The notes: generated by a model from the letters alone, not told the origin. Positions 12,724-27,000 are shown, numbered from the stretch's first letter. The stretch is DNA of 64,000 bases from Daucus carota subsp. sativus (GCF_001625215.2 NC_030385.2:28359598-28423597), one strand, 5' to 3'. Translations and numbers: made by a program.

Positions 12724-12848
12724 TATACACAAGTCTATCTAATTAATTACATTTATTAGAGATATGTATGAAAACAAAATATCCAACTAATATTTTTTTA
12801 AAATACGTTATTTTTTCAAAAGGAACAAGTAAAAGGGGACGGAGGGAG
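12124..12848. mobile_element. Stowaway-type MITE with nested insertion
   Basis: The terminal inverted repeats are CTCCCTCCGTC at 12124 and the complement GACGGAGGGAG ending at 12848. Both are flanked by TA (12122-12123 and 12849-12850), the target of Tc1/mariner-derived Stowaway elements. At 725 bp it is longer than usual because another element sits inside it. No open frame. It lies in the region upstream of UPL4. Confidence 0.8.
12269..12674. mobile_element. Unclassified MITE nested in the Stowaway
   Basis: Long inverted arms face each other. The left arm has CTTATATGGAGTTACGTAGC near 12283; the right arm has its near-complement, GTAACTCCATATAAGGAG, near 12647-12664. The outer tips begin CAGGG and end CCCTGG. 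The interior is AT-rich and non-coding. Flanks are (TA)n, so the target duplication cannot be read; superfamily unknown. Confidence 0.6.
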
Positions 12849-12961
12849 TACCATAATAATAATTATGAATGATTGGGGTTTGATCGTAATAAATTCGCAA
12901 TTTAAAGGCGGAGATTTGCCATATTTATCCGAAACTTTACTAATTCAGCACCAATATACTA

Positions 12962-13267
12962 CTCCCTCCGTCCCTTTTTATCTATCCATTTTGAAAAAAA
13001 AAAAACAGATACCAAAGAATAATTGATTGTATAAACTTTTTCATTAAATACCTCTAATTAATATCTTGAAAATGATGGAATACCCCTACTTTATGTCTTG
13101 AAAACATGAATTCAACCAAGTTTTAAATAAGTCAAGCCTTGAAAATTGAAATTATGGAGATATATTTGAAAAACTACCATTAAATTAGTTTTGAAAGTAT
13201 AAATGGACAGATAAATAGGGACAAATTTTTACTTCCAAAGTGGACAGATAAATAGGGACGGAGGGAG
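12962..13267. mobile_element. Stowaway-type MITE
   Basis: This is a 306-bp element with inverted ends CTCCCTCCGTCCC and GGGACGGAGGGAG, flanked on both sides by TA (12960-12961 and 13268-13269). Next to the ends, the internal bases also pair (TTTTTATCTATCCA against TGGACAGATAAATA). This size is normal for the family. It is the second such element within about 110 bp. Confidence 0.85.
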
Positions 13268-13912
13268 TAGTAAATATACAAGAATCTTTGAAATACATAA
13301 TTAAGAATATTAAGATGATTCTTTTTAATAACAACGGCAATAAATTCTGTCTAATCAAATTTAGCAATAAATAACATGATTCTTGTTAACAATAAATCTT
13401 CATCTAATCAAAATAATCAATAGATTAGCAAATATTCCCATTAGGTTAGCAAAGTAAAATGACCCAAGTGATACGATAATTGTACCCTACGGCCAATAAT
13501 TGGAGGCCCTAAAGTCCACTATCCTGCCCCTTTAGAAACTCAAACTATAATAATTAATAAACGTTTATTGTTATTAAATTCAAGTTCAATACCATCATTG
13601 TAAAAAAAAAAAGAATCATATTTAATCGGTAAAATTACGGAATAAGAATTAATTATGAATTATGAATTAATGGAATGAATCAGGAATTAATATGATGATT
13701 AAATGAATAATTGAATATTTCATCAATTCGACGAGTTTATGTTATAAAAAATAAAAAAAATTTGACGAATTTCGGAAAAAAATTAATCACCATCAATTCC
13801 TGATGTTTATAACATAGAATATGACAAGGGAAAAGCAAATAAAATAATCTAATTGCCGTGTAAACAAACGTATTGGGGGTACTCTGTGGCATCATCACAC
13901 GCCACTGTGTGT

Positions 13913-14568
13913 GTATATATACATCCTTTTGTTTTTTCTCTATGTATAGCTTCTTCATCATATCACAAGTATTAAACATCGTATCATCAAAAACCCTAGC
14001 TTCTCACTGCAACAATATCAACAGGTCCTTTTCTCTCTACATATTCATGTAAAGATCAAAATTTTATCGACTTTTTTATTAATTTTGTGTTTTATAATTC
14101 AATTCGCTGCTGTGAATTTGTTAATTATCAAAGATGACTTCTTTTTGGTTGTTTTAATTTTTGATCGTCTGTTTTGCCTTGTTGGTGTGTGATGATTGTG
14201 TGTGTGTGTTAATGTTTTTTGGATTGTAACTGTTTGTTGATGCGTGTTTATTCAGTTACATGTTTTATCATTATTTTTGTGTGGTTAATTTTTAGTGGTT
14301 TGTTTATATCTGTGTTTGTACATGTTTTGATGATTTTGGATATGGCATATAGTTTTGAACTGTTTGGTGGAATTGTTAGTGTGATTGCTATGTGATCAAC
14401 ATTGATCGTCGGACTGAGTGAATATGGCGAGTTTATTGTGGTTTCTGTGGGGATGATTAGTTCTTTAGTTTCTGATTATGTTGTGGGTTTTGGATATGTG
14501 GTTCTGATTCTGACTTTTGATGGTTTTGATGTAAATTATCAGTATTTGTGGAAGAGGTTTGTTTTTAA
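13913..14568 (+). promoter_or_regulatory. UPL4 core promoter and leader
   Basis: A TATATATA box at about 13913-13921 is followed by a CT-rich leader. The leader contains AAACCCTA (13991-13998), a telo-box-like motif common in plant 5' regions. A leader intron is likely, with a donor near 14026 (CAACAG before GTCC) and an acceptor somewhere before the ATG at 14569, for example after ATTATCAG near 14541. Start sites are inferred only. Confidence 0.45.
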
Positions 14569-17500
14569 ATGGGAAATCGAGGTCAGAAAAGAGCAGAAAC
14601 GGATGAAGAATTGCCGGCTGATAAGCGACCATGTAGTTCACTGGATAACAGAGCAAGCACGTCTGGCACATCTGCACAAATTCCAGTGATCTCCACTAAT
14701 TTATTGCAGGAGGGGGATATGGATACATCATCTTCGAACTCTGATTCTCACCATTCAGATGAAGAAAAGGACTCTGCCTATGGTTCTTGTGATTCAGATG
14801 AAATGGCTGACATAGACCAGAGGCAGGAGATGTATCGTGGTTATCAGCACCGAAGAACTTCAGATGATCATTCTAGACTAAAGGCAGTTTTGTTAAGTTT
14901 GAGCAATGAGGTTGAAGAATCTGCTTTATTAGCTGCACTTACAGAGCTCTGCGAGTTGTTGCCTTTCTGTACTGAGGACTCTTTATCAAGTTTGCTGGTC
15001 CAGTCGTTGTCACCAATCATCGTAAAATTATCTAAACATGAGAGCAATCCGGATGTACTGCTTTTGTCTATTAGAGCTATGACTTATTTATGTGATGTCC
15101 ATACACGAGCCTGCAGTTATCTTGTCAAATATGATGCAGTACCTGCAATTTGTCAAAGACTGCTGAACATTGAGTACTTGGATGTAGCTGAACAAGTATA
15201 AAGACACTTAATTGCTTACATTTTCCTTGATGAAGATATTGTATGATATATAAGTGTGTTTTTAGTTGTGTAATAAATAATAACATATATGCATGCTTTA
15301 ATCCATGTAGTGTTTGCAAGCATTAGAGAAAATATCACGTGAGAAACCGCTTCCTTGTTTACAAGCTGGGGCGATATTGGCTGTTCTGAAATATATTGAT
15401 TTTTTCTCAACAAGTGTGCAGGTAAGGTCGACACTCATTTGTATCATTAAGAACGATCAGACCATTGCTTTAGCGTTTGTTTGAGGACTAATATCTATAT
15501 TTTTTTGTTTAATTTTAATGATGAAGAGGGTCGCACTTAATACTGCAGTGAACATATGTAAGGAACTTCCTGCTGATTGTCCTCCATCTTTAATGGAAGC
15601 AGTCCCATTATTGTGTAACCTTCTGCAGTACGAGGATAGGCAGGTGGGGTTTTGTTTCTCTAGGCTTAAGTCTTTTATTGAAGTTGTTCTGAAATTTGTT
15701 TCGCCGTCACTTTTGACAGCATGGCAATAGTTTTTCTTAACCTTTCTGCTTCTATGTCATCAATGTTTTGACAGTGTCCTAATAGTTCTTTATCACCTTT
15801 CAGCTTGTTGAGAATGTAGCTATTTGCTTGATAAAAATAGCCAAGCAAGTTTGTCACTCTTCTGAGAAGTTAGATGAGCTTTGCAAGCATGGTTTGATTC
15901 ATCAGGCCACACATCTTATTGACTTGAGTAGTCAAACTACTTTATCTCCATCAGTTCAGAGTGTATGTCGATCTTTTTATATGTTCCCTTTGGACTGTCA
16001 TTCTATGATTATACCTTTTCTGACACTAAATTCTGATTTTCCCTCTTATTGATCTATAGGGTTTGATAGGAATACTTGTCAAACTTGCTTCAGGTTCTGT
16101 TTCAGCTGTCAGAACTTTGTTCGAGCTTAATATAAGCAACATACTAAAGGACATCTTGTCTGCTTATGGCCGTTCACACGGAACACCTTCGCTTATTATG
16201 GTCGATAGCACTTGTGAGGTTAAGTCTCTCTCCCTCCCTCCCTCTCCCTCTCTCTCTCTCCCCCCCCCCCCCCCCCCCCCTTTCTGTCTCTCTCTCTGTC
16301 AATGGATTGATTAATGTCACTCTTTGTACACTCTATATTCATACCCCCTTGTTCTTGCTTTTTTAGGTACATGTCCTGTCAAAAGGGCTTGATGGTCAAT
16401 GAATGCTATTGTAATGTTATTATAAATTAAATATTTCGATAGTCAATGCTTTCTTGGAATGAAGAGATTATGAATTGTTATATAAATCAGTGCTCAGCGG
16501 GAGCTACCAAACACTGTTGTATTCTGATGTCCAAGAGAGCGGAGGGCCTAGTATAAAGATCCACTTTTTCCTAGTTGCATTGTTTGTCTAGTGACTATTT
16601 TGATTCCTTTTAGTAAATAATATAGATGTTTACACTGTTCTCTGCTCTTCCCACGAGTTTAATTATCTTAAGGAGCACTTGCAACTTGAGTATCAATTGT
16701 TAATATGACTTCTTTGACCGGTTAAGACAATTTGCGTTTATAACTATAATCTTTACTTTGTGATTAACTTTTTCAGGTTCATGAAGTGTTCAAGCTAATA
16801 AATGAGCTGCTTCCTTCTGTATCCCAAGATCAAGAGTCGGATATAAACAGAGACAAGAAAATCTTTTTGCTAAATCAACCAGATCATCTGGAGAGGTTTT
16901 CTATGGATTTACTGCCTGTCCTAATCCAGGTTGGTATTCCAGCAATGTAGTAGATGAACTTTATCTTACGTCGTCTCCAAAGCTGTATTGATTCCCCTCA
17001 TGTGGCAGGTGGTTAATTCGGGTGGTAATGTTTATGGTTGTTTTTGCTGTCTATCTGTTGTCAACAAGTTGGTTTATATCAGTAACTCAGACATGCTCCT
17101 TAAATTGCTCCAGTCTTCCAACATTTCAAGGTGAAGCCTTGTAAATTCATATTTTGTTCTTTTGTATTATGTTTTAATCTCATAGTGGTAATGTATATAT
17201 CAAGTGGAAGTCATTTTCTGGCTTTGTTCACAGCTTCTTGGCTGGTGTATTTACTCGGAAGGATCATCATGTGTTGATGTTAGCACTTCAGATTGTTGAA
17301 AATATCTTGCAAAAGCATTCAGATGTGCTCTTAAGTTCCTTTGTAAAGGAAGGTGTCCTGTTTGCTGTGGACACACTTGTGGCACCAAATAGGGGTTCAC
17401 AGTATCTGTTTCAAATGTTTAATGGTATTCAATTATCAAGCGATCAACATCAGAAATCTGCTGCAAAGAATGAACCAAATTGCTTATGCTATGCTTTTGA

Positions 17501-20500
17501 AACTACTCTATCTTCATCAACTTCAGAAGCACGGACTTGCAAGTTGGAAAAAGATTCTGTTTATAACCTAGCGGAGCGTATAAGGAAAATTTACTTTGCC
17601 ACTGAGTTGTCAAACTCAAAGGAAAGAACGAGCGACATTTTTCAAGATCTTAAAGCGATATCTGCGTCGTTGACAGATATGGTGAACTTGTCCGTGAGTA
17701 GTGGCGCTTCAGCTCTCAAAGAAGCAGACTTTGATGATATTTTGCGTAAAATTATGTCGCAGCTTAGTGGAAGGGAACCTATTTCAACTTTTGAGTTCTT
17801 GGGGAGTGGAATCATAAAGTCTTTACTCGGTTATCTATCAGTAGGTCATTGCATCCGTGGAAAACCAGATAAAAATGGTGGATCTAGTTGCGATATTTAC
17901 ACAGTAGAGAAAAGATTTGAGGTGCTTGGGCGACTTCTTTTTCCATCGTCTGACATGGTGTTAGACCCTTATTTAACTGAACTGATTCATAAATTGCAAA
18001 GTGCACTATCATCTGTAGAAAATTTACCTGTCATGTTGAACCATGGATCCAAGCAGAGGAAACAGTACGCTTGTGTTCCATATGGTCGCTATATTTCTCA
18101 TCCTTGTATGAAAGTGCAGTTTGTGAGAGGAGAGGGAGAGTTAAACCTTGATGATTATTCTGGACAAGTTCTCACTGTTGATCCCTTCGCATCTTTGGAT
18201 GCAATAGAAGGATACTTGTGGCGCAAGGTTACTGGAAAGAGAACCAAGGGCACCAGTCCTGCAACGTCTCCATCAGCATCTGGTTCGCCTCAACGAGGAA
18301 GTTCAGAATACACTGATTCTGAAAGCATGTCTCAGGATTTGCAAGATATGCAGGTTTATTTCTAATTTCTTCAGTTAATTTTATTGTATTTGGTTCTCAT
18401 TTTTCATTCTTCACGAGTTATGTACGTATTTTATCAATATTCTGTTTACTTATGTGGTTTTAGAGGATTTGGTTTAGTCTAGATATGGGTCGTTTTTAAT
18501 TGCAGGAAGACAAACCTAACTTAAAACAAGCAGAATCTGGAGAACATGGCAAGTTAAGACAGACCACTTCTGAAGTCCATACTGTAAGTTTGTTTATCTG
18601 AAATCATATGTACATACTTAAAAAGCAATCATATGTACATACTTTCTGAAAGTTGCCACAGGGGCACTTTACCCCCACTGAGCTTGCAATTATGTTTACA
18701 TTCAAGTATGTTACAATTAAATAACTTTGAATGGACTTCATTTAAAATGCTGCTCCTACTTGGTTAGTTAGTAATATTATAATTAGTAATATTATAATTT
18801 TAACATATTTAAGCTTTGACCAATTTCTTGCCACAGCCCTGAACGCCATAATAGGTGACCCCATCTGCCTCTGTGACCTGCATATATTACTTGTATTTTA
18901 TTTAGATGTAGTCTGCAACTGTTATAATATGATCTTCTGGGAATTTCATCACTGTGAAGTCGCGTCTTTGTGTTACTGATTTCATAAATCGTGCTTTGAT
19001 ATGACAGTGCCATAAAAGAGATCTGTTTAGTTGGTCCACTTTCATGATTTAACTTTATGGAGCTCTGTGGTCAAAGTTCGAAATGCTTTTTTAATTTGCA
19101 GCAGTCTTTTTGTTTGTAACTGCTTTTTCCCTTACAAAAGTTTGATGTGCTTCTCAGGAATCTGGGGAGCAAAAGCAACATGTTTGTTTTGTACAAGAAG
19201 ATAGTAACTTGATTTCAGTGTGTCCTGAATCCTGCAACTGCGGAGATGCTTCGTCAAACCTAATATTTTACCTAAACGAGCAACATCTTGACCACACATT
19301 GACACTATACCAGGCTATTCTGCAGCACCACACAAAAGCAGAACAAGAGAATATTACTAGTGCGTCATTGTGGAGTCGAACATATGAATTGACTTACAGA
19401 AGAGTTCTGAAATGTAAACAAGGCTGTTCAGGACTTCAGCACCAACAGGCTCCTTGTTCACAAGCATTAGAGAAAAATTTGGCATATCCGAAGTACACTT
19501 CATTTTTTTCTGACATGTTTGTTTCTGATCTTGCTTCTGACATTGAAAAGTCAACTCCAGCATATGACATTTTATTATTGCTCAAAGTTTTGGAAAGCAT
19601 GAATAGGTTTAGGTTTCATCTGATATCTCGGGAAAGGGTATGCTCTTTTGCGGAAGGAAGAATTCATAAGTTGGATGATTTAAAAGTTTCTGTGGCTTAT
19701 GTTACCCAAAATGAATTTGTCAACTGTAGATTGACAGAAAAACTAGAACAGCAGATGTGGGATCCGCTATCTGTGTCCATTGGTAGCATGCCTGCATGGT
19801 GTAGCCAATTAATGTCCTCATGCCCATTTTTATTTAGTTTTGAGGTAAGATGTAGGTATTTCCAGTTAGCAGCTTTTGGTCAGCGGCAACATCAACCCCA
19901 TCTATCATCTAATAACGCAGGAGGCTCCAATAGCAGGCAGCATCACATTAGTGGCCTGCCTCGTAAAAAGTTTCTAGTTCATCGAGATCAAATTCTTGAA
20001 TCAGCAACTCGTATGATGAACCTTCACGCCAGTCAAAAAGTTGTTCTTGAAGCAGAATTTGAAGATGAAGTTGGTACTGGTCTTGGTCCGACATTGGAGT
20101 TCTATACATTGGTCAGTTATGAGTTTCAGAAATCTGGATTGGGCATGTGGAGAGGAGACAATATGTCATTTAAGGCCTCGAAAAGCTTCCAGGCAGAGGA
20201 CGCATCAGGGTTATCTACTCTTTTTGGACTTTTTCCTCGCCCGTGGTCTTCCCAGGAGAGTAATGGGGTAGAATTTACTGAAGTTATCAAAAAGTATACA
20301 CTTTTAGGACAGGTGGTGGCAAGAGCTCTCCAAGATGGTAGGATATTGGATCTTCCCTTGTCCAAAGCATTTTATAAACTTATACTTGGGCAGGTATGTT
20401 CTCAGTCTGGTGGAGCTTATTCATTTACTTATTTTACTTTGCATACTTCTGGTGTTACAATTGGACAACCGTTTTGCAGGATCTCACCTTGTATGATATT

Positions 20501-22300
20501 CAGTCGTTTGATCCTGGACTGGGCACTACTCTTGTAGAGTTCCAAGCAATTGTTGAAAGAAATAAATATATGAAATACGTCTCTGGTAATATATCAACTT
20601 GCGGAACTGAGTCTTGCTTCCGAAATACGAGAATTGAAGATATTTGCCTTGATTTTTCTATTCCCGGGTATCCTGACTTTGTTACTTCTGTTAGTAATTC
20701 AAAGATGGTTAGTCATTCATTCCTTGTAACATCAGCTTATTCCTTTTTGATTAAGTTTTTTTTTTTTCTAATAATGAATGCTGGAAGTGTGTTCGTTCAT
20801 TCTCGCCTTTGTAGGTTAATATGAATAATTTGGAGGAATATGTTTCACTCCTCGTTGATGCAACTATACATTCTGGGATTTCCAGACAAGTGGAAGCTTT
20901 CAAGCTGGGGTTTAATCAAGTTAGTGCTACCAACATTTTATTTAGTGATTTCTCTTAAGTGCAAGTCATGAAAGCAGTATATTATGCCAAGTACAGCGTC
21001 AAGGACCTCAAGAGAGAATTGTTTTGTGTTGCCCAGTAGAGCCTCAATGGAGGAATTACCATGTTCTCTAGCTTTATCCGTTTGTCCTTTCTACAAGAAA
21101 CTACTAGTTACTTGCTGATGACAAAATATCAATATGAGGTCACTTGTGACTATTGTCCCTTAAATTTTAGAAGATGGGGAATGGGGGCTTCTGTGAATTA
21201 TATATAATAGTATTTAGTATCCCCAAATGTGCTAAAATTCAGAACTAGACTACCACCTTTAAGATTTTTTACGTAGGAAATTACTCTGTTCATTTCCTTA
21301 GATAACCAATCTTCGTTACTGTTTATGTGTCTTATTTTTTTGGTAGCTGCTCAATCAATTCTATCTAAAGAGTTTTCTGCTATATTTAAGAAGAGTTTGT
21401 TATTTTATATTCAAGTTGGTATAATTAATTTTGTATAACATCGTCGATATATATGGTCTTTCAGGTGTTCCCTGTCAAAAATCTGCAGATCCTTACTGAA
21501 GAGGAACTGGAGCATTTGTTATGTGGAGAATGTGAAGTATGGAATGTATGTGCAACTGTCAAGTATCCAATTACATTGTTAGTATGTCGATGCTTCAAAT
21601 TTGTGATATATATTATTCTTTTGGCAGATGAATGAGCTTTTGGATCACATCAAGTTTGATCATGGATACACCGCTAGCAGTCCTCCTGTTGTGAATGTCA
21701 GTAGAATTTATAGTTTTTTAATATTATAGCTCTAAGTTTTATGAAGTTGCTAATGTTATATACATTTCAGTTGGGTGCTTTTGTTTATAGATATTATTGT
21801 TTACTCATGAAAATACTAATGTTATATGTGAATTCAGATGCTAAGTATCATACGGGAGTTTGATCGTCAGCAGCAGAAAGCATTTCTGAGGTTTGTAACA
21901 GGTGCACCGAGGCTCCCTCATGGAGGTCTGGCTTCACTAAATCCAAAGTTGACAATCGTACGGAAGGTCTGTAATAACGATGCACCTTTATTCTTTCGGG
22001 CAAACCCCCTCATATACTGCTCTTCTTTCATAATCATTACCGTACCTTTTCTGTTTTCCCAGCATTGTAGCGGATCTGCAGACAATGACCTTCCCAGCGC
22101 GATGACTTGTGCCAACTTTTTGAAGCTACCGCCTTACTCCTCAAAAGTTGGTTATTTGTTCCCTTTTTCTGTGTAAATTTTCTGAAATAATTGGTATAAC
22201 AAAAGATAATCTGTTCTACTCTGCATTTTTGCAGGAGAAGATGAAAGAAAAGCTTATGTATGCTATAACAGAAGGGCAAGGGTCTTTCGACCTTTCATAG
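14569..22300 (+). CDS. UPL4: HECT-type E3 ubiquitin ligase UPL4
   Basis: It transfers ubiquitin from an E2 to substrates through a thioester on its HECT cysteine. Exons: 14569-15195, 15311-15421, 15527-15643, 15804-15962, 16060-16218, 16777-16929, 17009-17130, 17234-18353, 18506-18583, 19158-20393, 20480-20707, 20815-20919, 21465-21545, 21628-21696, 21838-21966, 22063-22146, 22235-22300. All join in frame to about 1547 aa, close to the family's roughly 1500. The start [20 protein letters not shown], an acidic Ser-rich segment and armadillo-like repeats (about residues 100-420) match plant UPL3/UPL4; the N-terminus favours UPL4. The HECT domain covers about the last 370 residues. The catalytic Cys is in [10 protein letters not shown] (codon 22108-22110, about residue 1514), 33 residues from the end. 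No defects seen. Confidence 0.95.
16223..16281. repeat. CT-rich microsatellite and poly-C run in UPL4 intron 5
   Basis: (CTCC/CT)n is followed by about 20 consecutive C residues, a few bases after the donor of UPL4 intron 5. Such runs mutate easily and are prone to assembly length error. Confidence 0.9.
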
Positions 22301-23027
22301 GATTACCAAGTTTAAGTCTACAGGGTATATAAGATGTGAATATGTAATTATCAGAATAGTTGGTGGTAGTGGCACAGAGTAACACGAGTAAGCAGTTTAG
22401 TGGTGGAAGGGATTGTACAGAAATATAATATGCATAATATTAAGATGGTTAAGTTTTCTCCACCGTTTTTTCTCTTATGTTCGATTTTCAAATTGCCAGT
22501 GCATTGGATGTTAGAATTTTATATCTAGATCAAGTTACTCTTTATTGTGCTGATTAGTTATCAACTTATCAATAATGGCGTAAGTACAACTGATGAAACT
22601 AGAGCCTCATGCAAAAACTTAGGGTTACGGAGTAGCTAAAACTGGATGGCAACGGGTTGGATCGGTTCATATATCTATTATATCCAAATTCAAATCTAAA
22701 TTATTTTTAAAATTCAAATTCAATTGTATCAAATCCAAATGCAAATTCACGGGTTTTAGATCTGGTTCGGGTTTATCCAAAACCCGAATCCCAAATTGTA
22801 AGTAGTATTGTAAAAATATTATTTTTGATTTTTTCGCCCTTAAATTTCACTATATTTGAAATTAAACTACACTAATAATAAAGTATTACATATTAATAAA
22901 ATCTCGAACCGTATTTAATAATTTGTAAACACAAATTTTCACTATATGGAGTATGAAATTTTAAAGTAATTTATTAGTCAAACAAAAAAAGATACTATAA
23001 CCCAAGAATATACACATTCACACTTTA

Positions 23028-23063
<36 letters not shown>

Positions 23064-23134
23064 ACAAAATTTAGTATATTTAAAATTAAAAAAAATTATA
23101 TTAGTATACTCTATGCATATATGTATACATACAT

Positions 23135-23187
<53 letters not shown>

Positions 23188-24069
23188 GATATTGGATTTA
23201 TTTTTGGGTTTCGGGTTCGGATTGGATTCAAATTTCGGGTCGGGTTTCGATACGGAATACCTAATATCCAAATCCAAATTTAAACTTGTTCAGGTTTAAA
23301 ATTCGAATCTAAAATATCGAGTTCGGTAAGAACCGGTCGAGTATCCATTCGGATCGAATTTTTCATTCATCCTTACCTAAAACGGGGCATTACTTTTTAT
23401 TAAATATATGTTTAAAGTTTAAACAACTTTTTCTTATACCTAATTAAAAAGTTACTGTTGACAATTATATGGGTGATAGGGCAATATAATTACTTCTTTA
23501 TTCTTCTATGTAAAATTTTAAAGTTAATTATATTTTTGAATAAATTTTGATTCTAAAGTAGAAGAATAACTATAATTATACATAAAATGCACAAAATATT
23601 TAACACATACAATCTAAACATAAAATTTGATTTTTTAAATTTGGTTCAACTTGAACCACACAGAACCCATTTGTATATTATGATTAATTTTTAATATTTT
23701 TTTGAACAGAAATGATGAAATTTTATATTTTGATTTATGAATAATATATTTGATAAATAATGATTATATGTATATAACATAATTTTCTTTCAAAAGTTTC
23801 GTTACAAAAATGGGATGAAATTGAAAACAGGCATCCAGGTGCTTTCTCTTCTAAAAAAGCCTGGCCTAACAAATAAATAGGATACATTAATGAATTTTTC
23901 ATAACATATTACTCAAAAAGTAAAAAAGAAAAAGAAGCTCGTGACTTTACATGTGTTAACGAGTTCAAAAAACAGACCGTTGCGTTCTCCCTGCATCTGA
24001 TTCACACCCAACATCAACCACTTTCTCCAAACACAAAAATCTCACGGCGAATTGATAAATTAGGTTTCG
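22301..24069. other. Intergenic, AT-rich, with a repeat block
   Basis: No gene is seen. The region holds a degenerate inverted-repeat block (22640-23372) with microsatellites inside it. From 23380 to the next gene the sequence is AT-rich and featureless. The final 100 bases are CA-rich and suit a leader for the downstream gene. Confidence 0.5.
22640..23372. repeat. Degenerate inverted-repeat element (GGGTTCGG-rich)
   Basis: The left arm (about 22640-22800) has CCAAATTCAAATC and CGGGTTT-type words. The right arm (about 23185-23372) repeats them in reverse complement (GGGTTTCGGGTTCGGATTGG and similar). Between the arms lie (TA)n at 23029-23058 and (AC)n/(TA)n at 23136-23182. It looks like an old MITE or foldback element; no family or target duplication can be fixed. 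Confidence 0.4.
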
Positions 24070-27000
24070 ATGGAAGCGAGTTCCGACTTCAATCTGATCG
24101 ACGTGTCATCGGAGAACGACTCTCTTATCGCCGCCGTTGGTGATCACGATCCCTCTTCTGCACTCCCTTCTCATTCTCCAGGTTCACCCCCACTCTCTTC
24201 TCCTATATTATATTGTAAAGATTAGATTTTTATCGATGTTTCAATATCAAGTTTCGATTTTTCCTGTATATACGATACTCTCGATTCACACTCGATGCCT
24301 TTCTCTACGGATAGTAGTATAGTGTTACTGTTATATTATATCATATAATCTAGAGGGTATTTAATTAGTTCGGTTTCAATTGTGTCCTCGTAAGTATTTG
24401 TGTTTTGGCATACTATTGTAGAGTATGTAGATCATTTTAATTCAAGTGTGTGTGTGTGTGTATTGTTCGATTATGCTGAGTATTTTGTGACTTTAGTGTA
24501 ATTCAGTTGTTTTCTTATTTTCGTTGTTACTTAGAAGCATATATTTCTGAACCAATAGGAAATATAGGTGAAAATGGAGGAGATGGCGGGGAACTTGGTA
24601 ATGGATCGGCTGAAAAATTTTCACAGCCATTTGAAATAACAGAACCTGAATCCATTAAGAAATCTGGCAAGTATAATTTGCGTAAGAGCTTGGCGTGGGA
24701 CAGTGCCTTCTTCGAGAGTCCAGGTTTGATTTTAAATTATAATTGTGCTGCACTAATGTATAATCGTTTTAACTTAGTTAATTATGATTGTTCCAGCTTT
24801 AGTTGAAGTATTAAAGAGCACTCTTCTTGATCAACTTAGGTTTTCTGGACGCTGAGGATATATCAACCATGATTGATGGAGCTCAGAAGGCTAAGCAACA
24901 TCTTTTACCTGGAATTGATGAGGATATAAGCAGATCTACCGAGTCGATCTCAACATTACTAAGTGAGAATTTGACTCTAGAAAGCCTTGAGTCTGAATTG
25001 TTTGAGGACATCAGAGCTTCAATTCAGAAATCTAGCAAGGCCTCTGGCATATCAAAGTCAAGCTTAAAGGCAGCAGCAGAGGAGACAGATAAACCGATTG
25101 GGTCTTGTAAGTAACTAAATGTTTAATATTCTGGCATGATATATCAGTTTATGCAAAGTAACTTGGGGAATCATTGTTTCATTTAATGGGAAATCAAGTT
25201 ACAAGTATTTACTTAATACCTCTACCTCAAGTCAGCATAATTGATACCTCAATTTGGTCCAATCTAAATTTTCGACAAATTACACAACAATTACCATCAC
25301 CATTGAATTCCCGGATCCAGAATTACTAATATCAAATTTGTATGTTTCTCTAACTATTGTAAATTTATTTCCGCTTAGGACATTACAGGAATAACAAACT
25401 ACTAATAATGTTTAGTATACTTAAGTTAAAGTTTTAAAGTTGGCAGGGCTAAAGAAAATATAGTTTATTAGAATATAGCTATTTATTGATAGAATTTATG
25501 TTTTGAACTTTGACTGTTTGACATTGAATTATTCACTCTGGCTGGAAAAATAATGTATAAAATGAAGCTTTGGAAGTTTGTATTTTCGTAGTTTGTACTT
25601 TATCCTTATGTATTTAGCACACATATGGTATTGTACCGCAAACCGAAAGATACACAACTATCTGCAGAGAACACATTTGGTTCCATTTTTTAACACACAT
25701 TTCCATCAATTGGTGTCAATTAGTATGTACTGCATTATTGTCTTTGGGGATTATTTATGTTTGCATGGATTACGTAACTGATGGATCACATTTTGAGGTG
25801 TGCTAAATCCATTTGTGACATTAATAATTGACACGACATGCTGGCAGAGTAGAGCTAACATTGTTACCGGCTGTCCTGAAATTTTTGCCCTAATTTGCAA
25901 TTCGTAACCGAATTTGCTCCTTTATGAAGACCCTCTAGGTTAAGATGGATTATTTATATATAAAAAAGGATGGATTATCTGGGAAATTTTGCACATTTTA
26001 TTAGCCTTTTAGTTCCTGCAATTTATATTAATGCAGTTCTTTGTTTACAGCTGTAAAAAAGGTGGACACCACTCCGCGAAACAGGGTAAGCTAAGTTACT
26101 TTAGTAGAAGGTGCCATATGCATATCAGCTGACTAGGCTGAATTATTTGCTTTAAAATTTTTAGATTGCAGCAAATAAGGCTTTGACGATGCAAAGTGGT
26201 GGAATGCAAGGATCTGGAAGGATTTTGAAGAAAGATTCCAATTTTCCACCACCTACACAGGTATAACCTATAGCCTAGAGGTGATAGGTCACGAGAAAAA
26301 AATAATATACCTTGTCTTATGTGCAAATGGGATGTGGCAAGACCTAGATGTAGTCAATTATTCCATTTAGGTCAGGCACTTGATAAATTCTTATCCATAT
26401 ATATATTTCGGTGATTTAAGTTTTAGGACTGTCACTTGACATGGAAGTTTTCTGCTCCCAATTGCTACTATTGAAAGAGGCTTTATTTTGTTGTTGCAAG
26501 TTATTGTGTAGCTTCTACTAACAGAATCATCATTTCTTGGTTTAATTAAGCCTGATTTGCGAAAGGGTAAGTCTGCTTCATCACTTTCTCAACCGTCGAA
26601 GGTCATCACCAAGCCGGGAACTGTGGTGGCAATTACAGCCAAAAGGGCTTCCATAGGTGTCAATCGTACCAGAGATGAAATTAACAACTCCAAAGGTATA
26701 TCTGGATCTCAACATAGTGGATTTTCTTACTCTGATAATCTGTTGCTGACACGAAGCGAATAAACGTGGCAGCTGGGGTTAAAGGAATACAAGTTCCCAA
26801 AGCAGCAGGGTTGACTGGTCCCCGGAGGAATGTGCCTAAGCCTGCGTCATTTCTTGAAGCATCAAATTCGGTGTCTTCTGGTGCTTCTAATATGGATGTC
26901 GGAAGATCTTCTTCCTCTAGCAACAATGGTGGTAAGAGTACTTTTACCAAGAAGGTTCACAAAATTGCATCAACTTCTTTAAGTACAAAAACGGAAGTCA

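Larger units (their letters stand above)
10817..13912. other. Intergenic region rich in MITEs
   Basis: Between the NF-YB stop and the UPL4 promoter there is no gene. The region holds a small Helitron-like element in minus orientation, a short tandem repeat, two Stowaway-type MITEs (one with a nested element) and (TA)n at 12692-12719. The remainder is AT-rich unique-looking sequence. Confidence 0.6.

Noticed and set aside
16063-16366. Pro/Ser-rich coding extension after UPL4 exon 5
   Set aside because: It is the translation of a CT/poly-C intron repeat; the exon ends at 16218 and the next exon continues the conserved protein.
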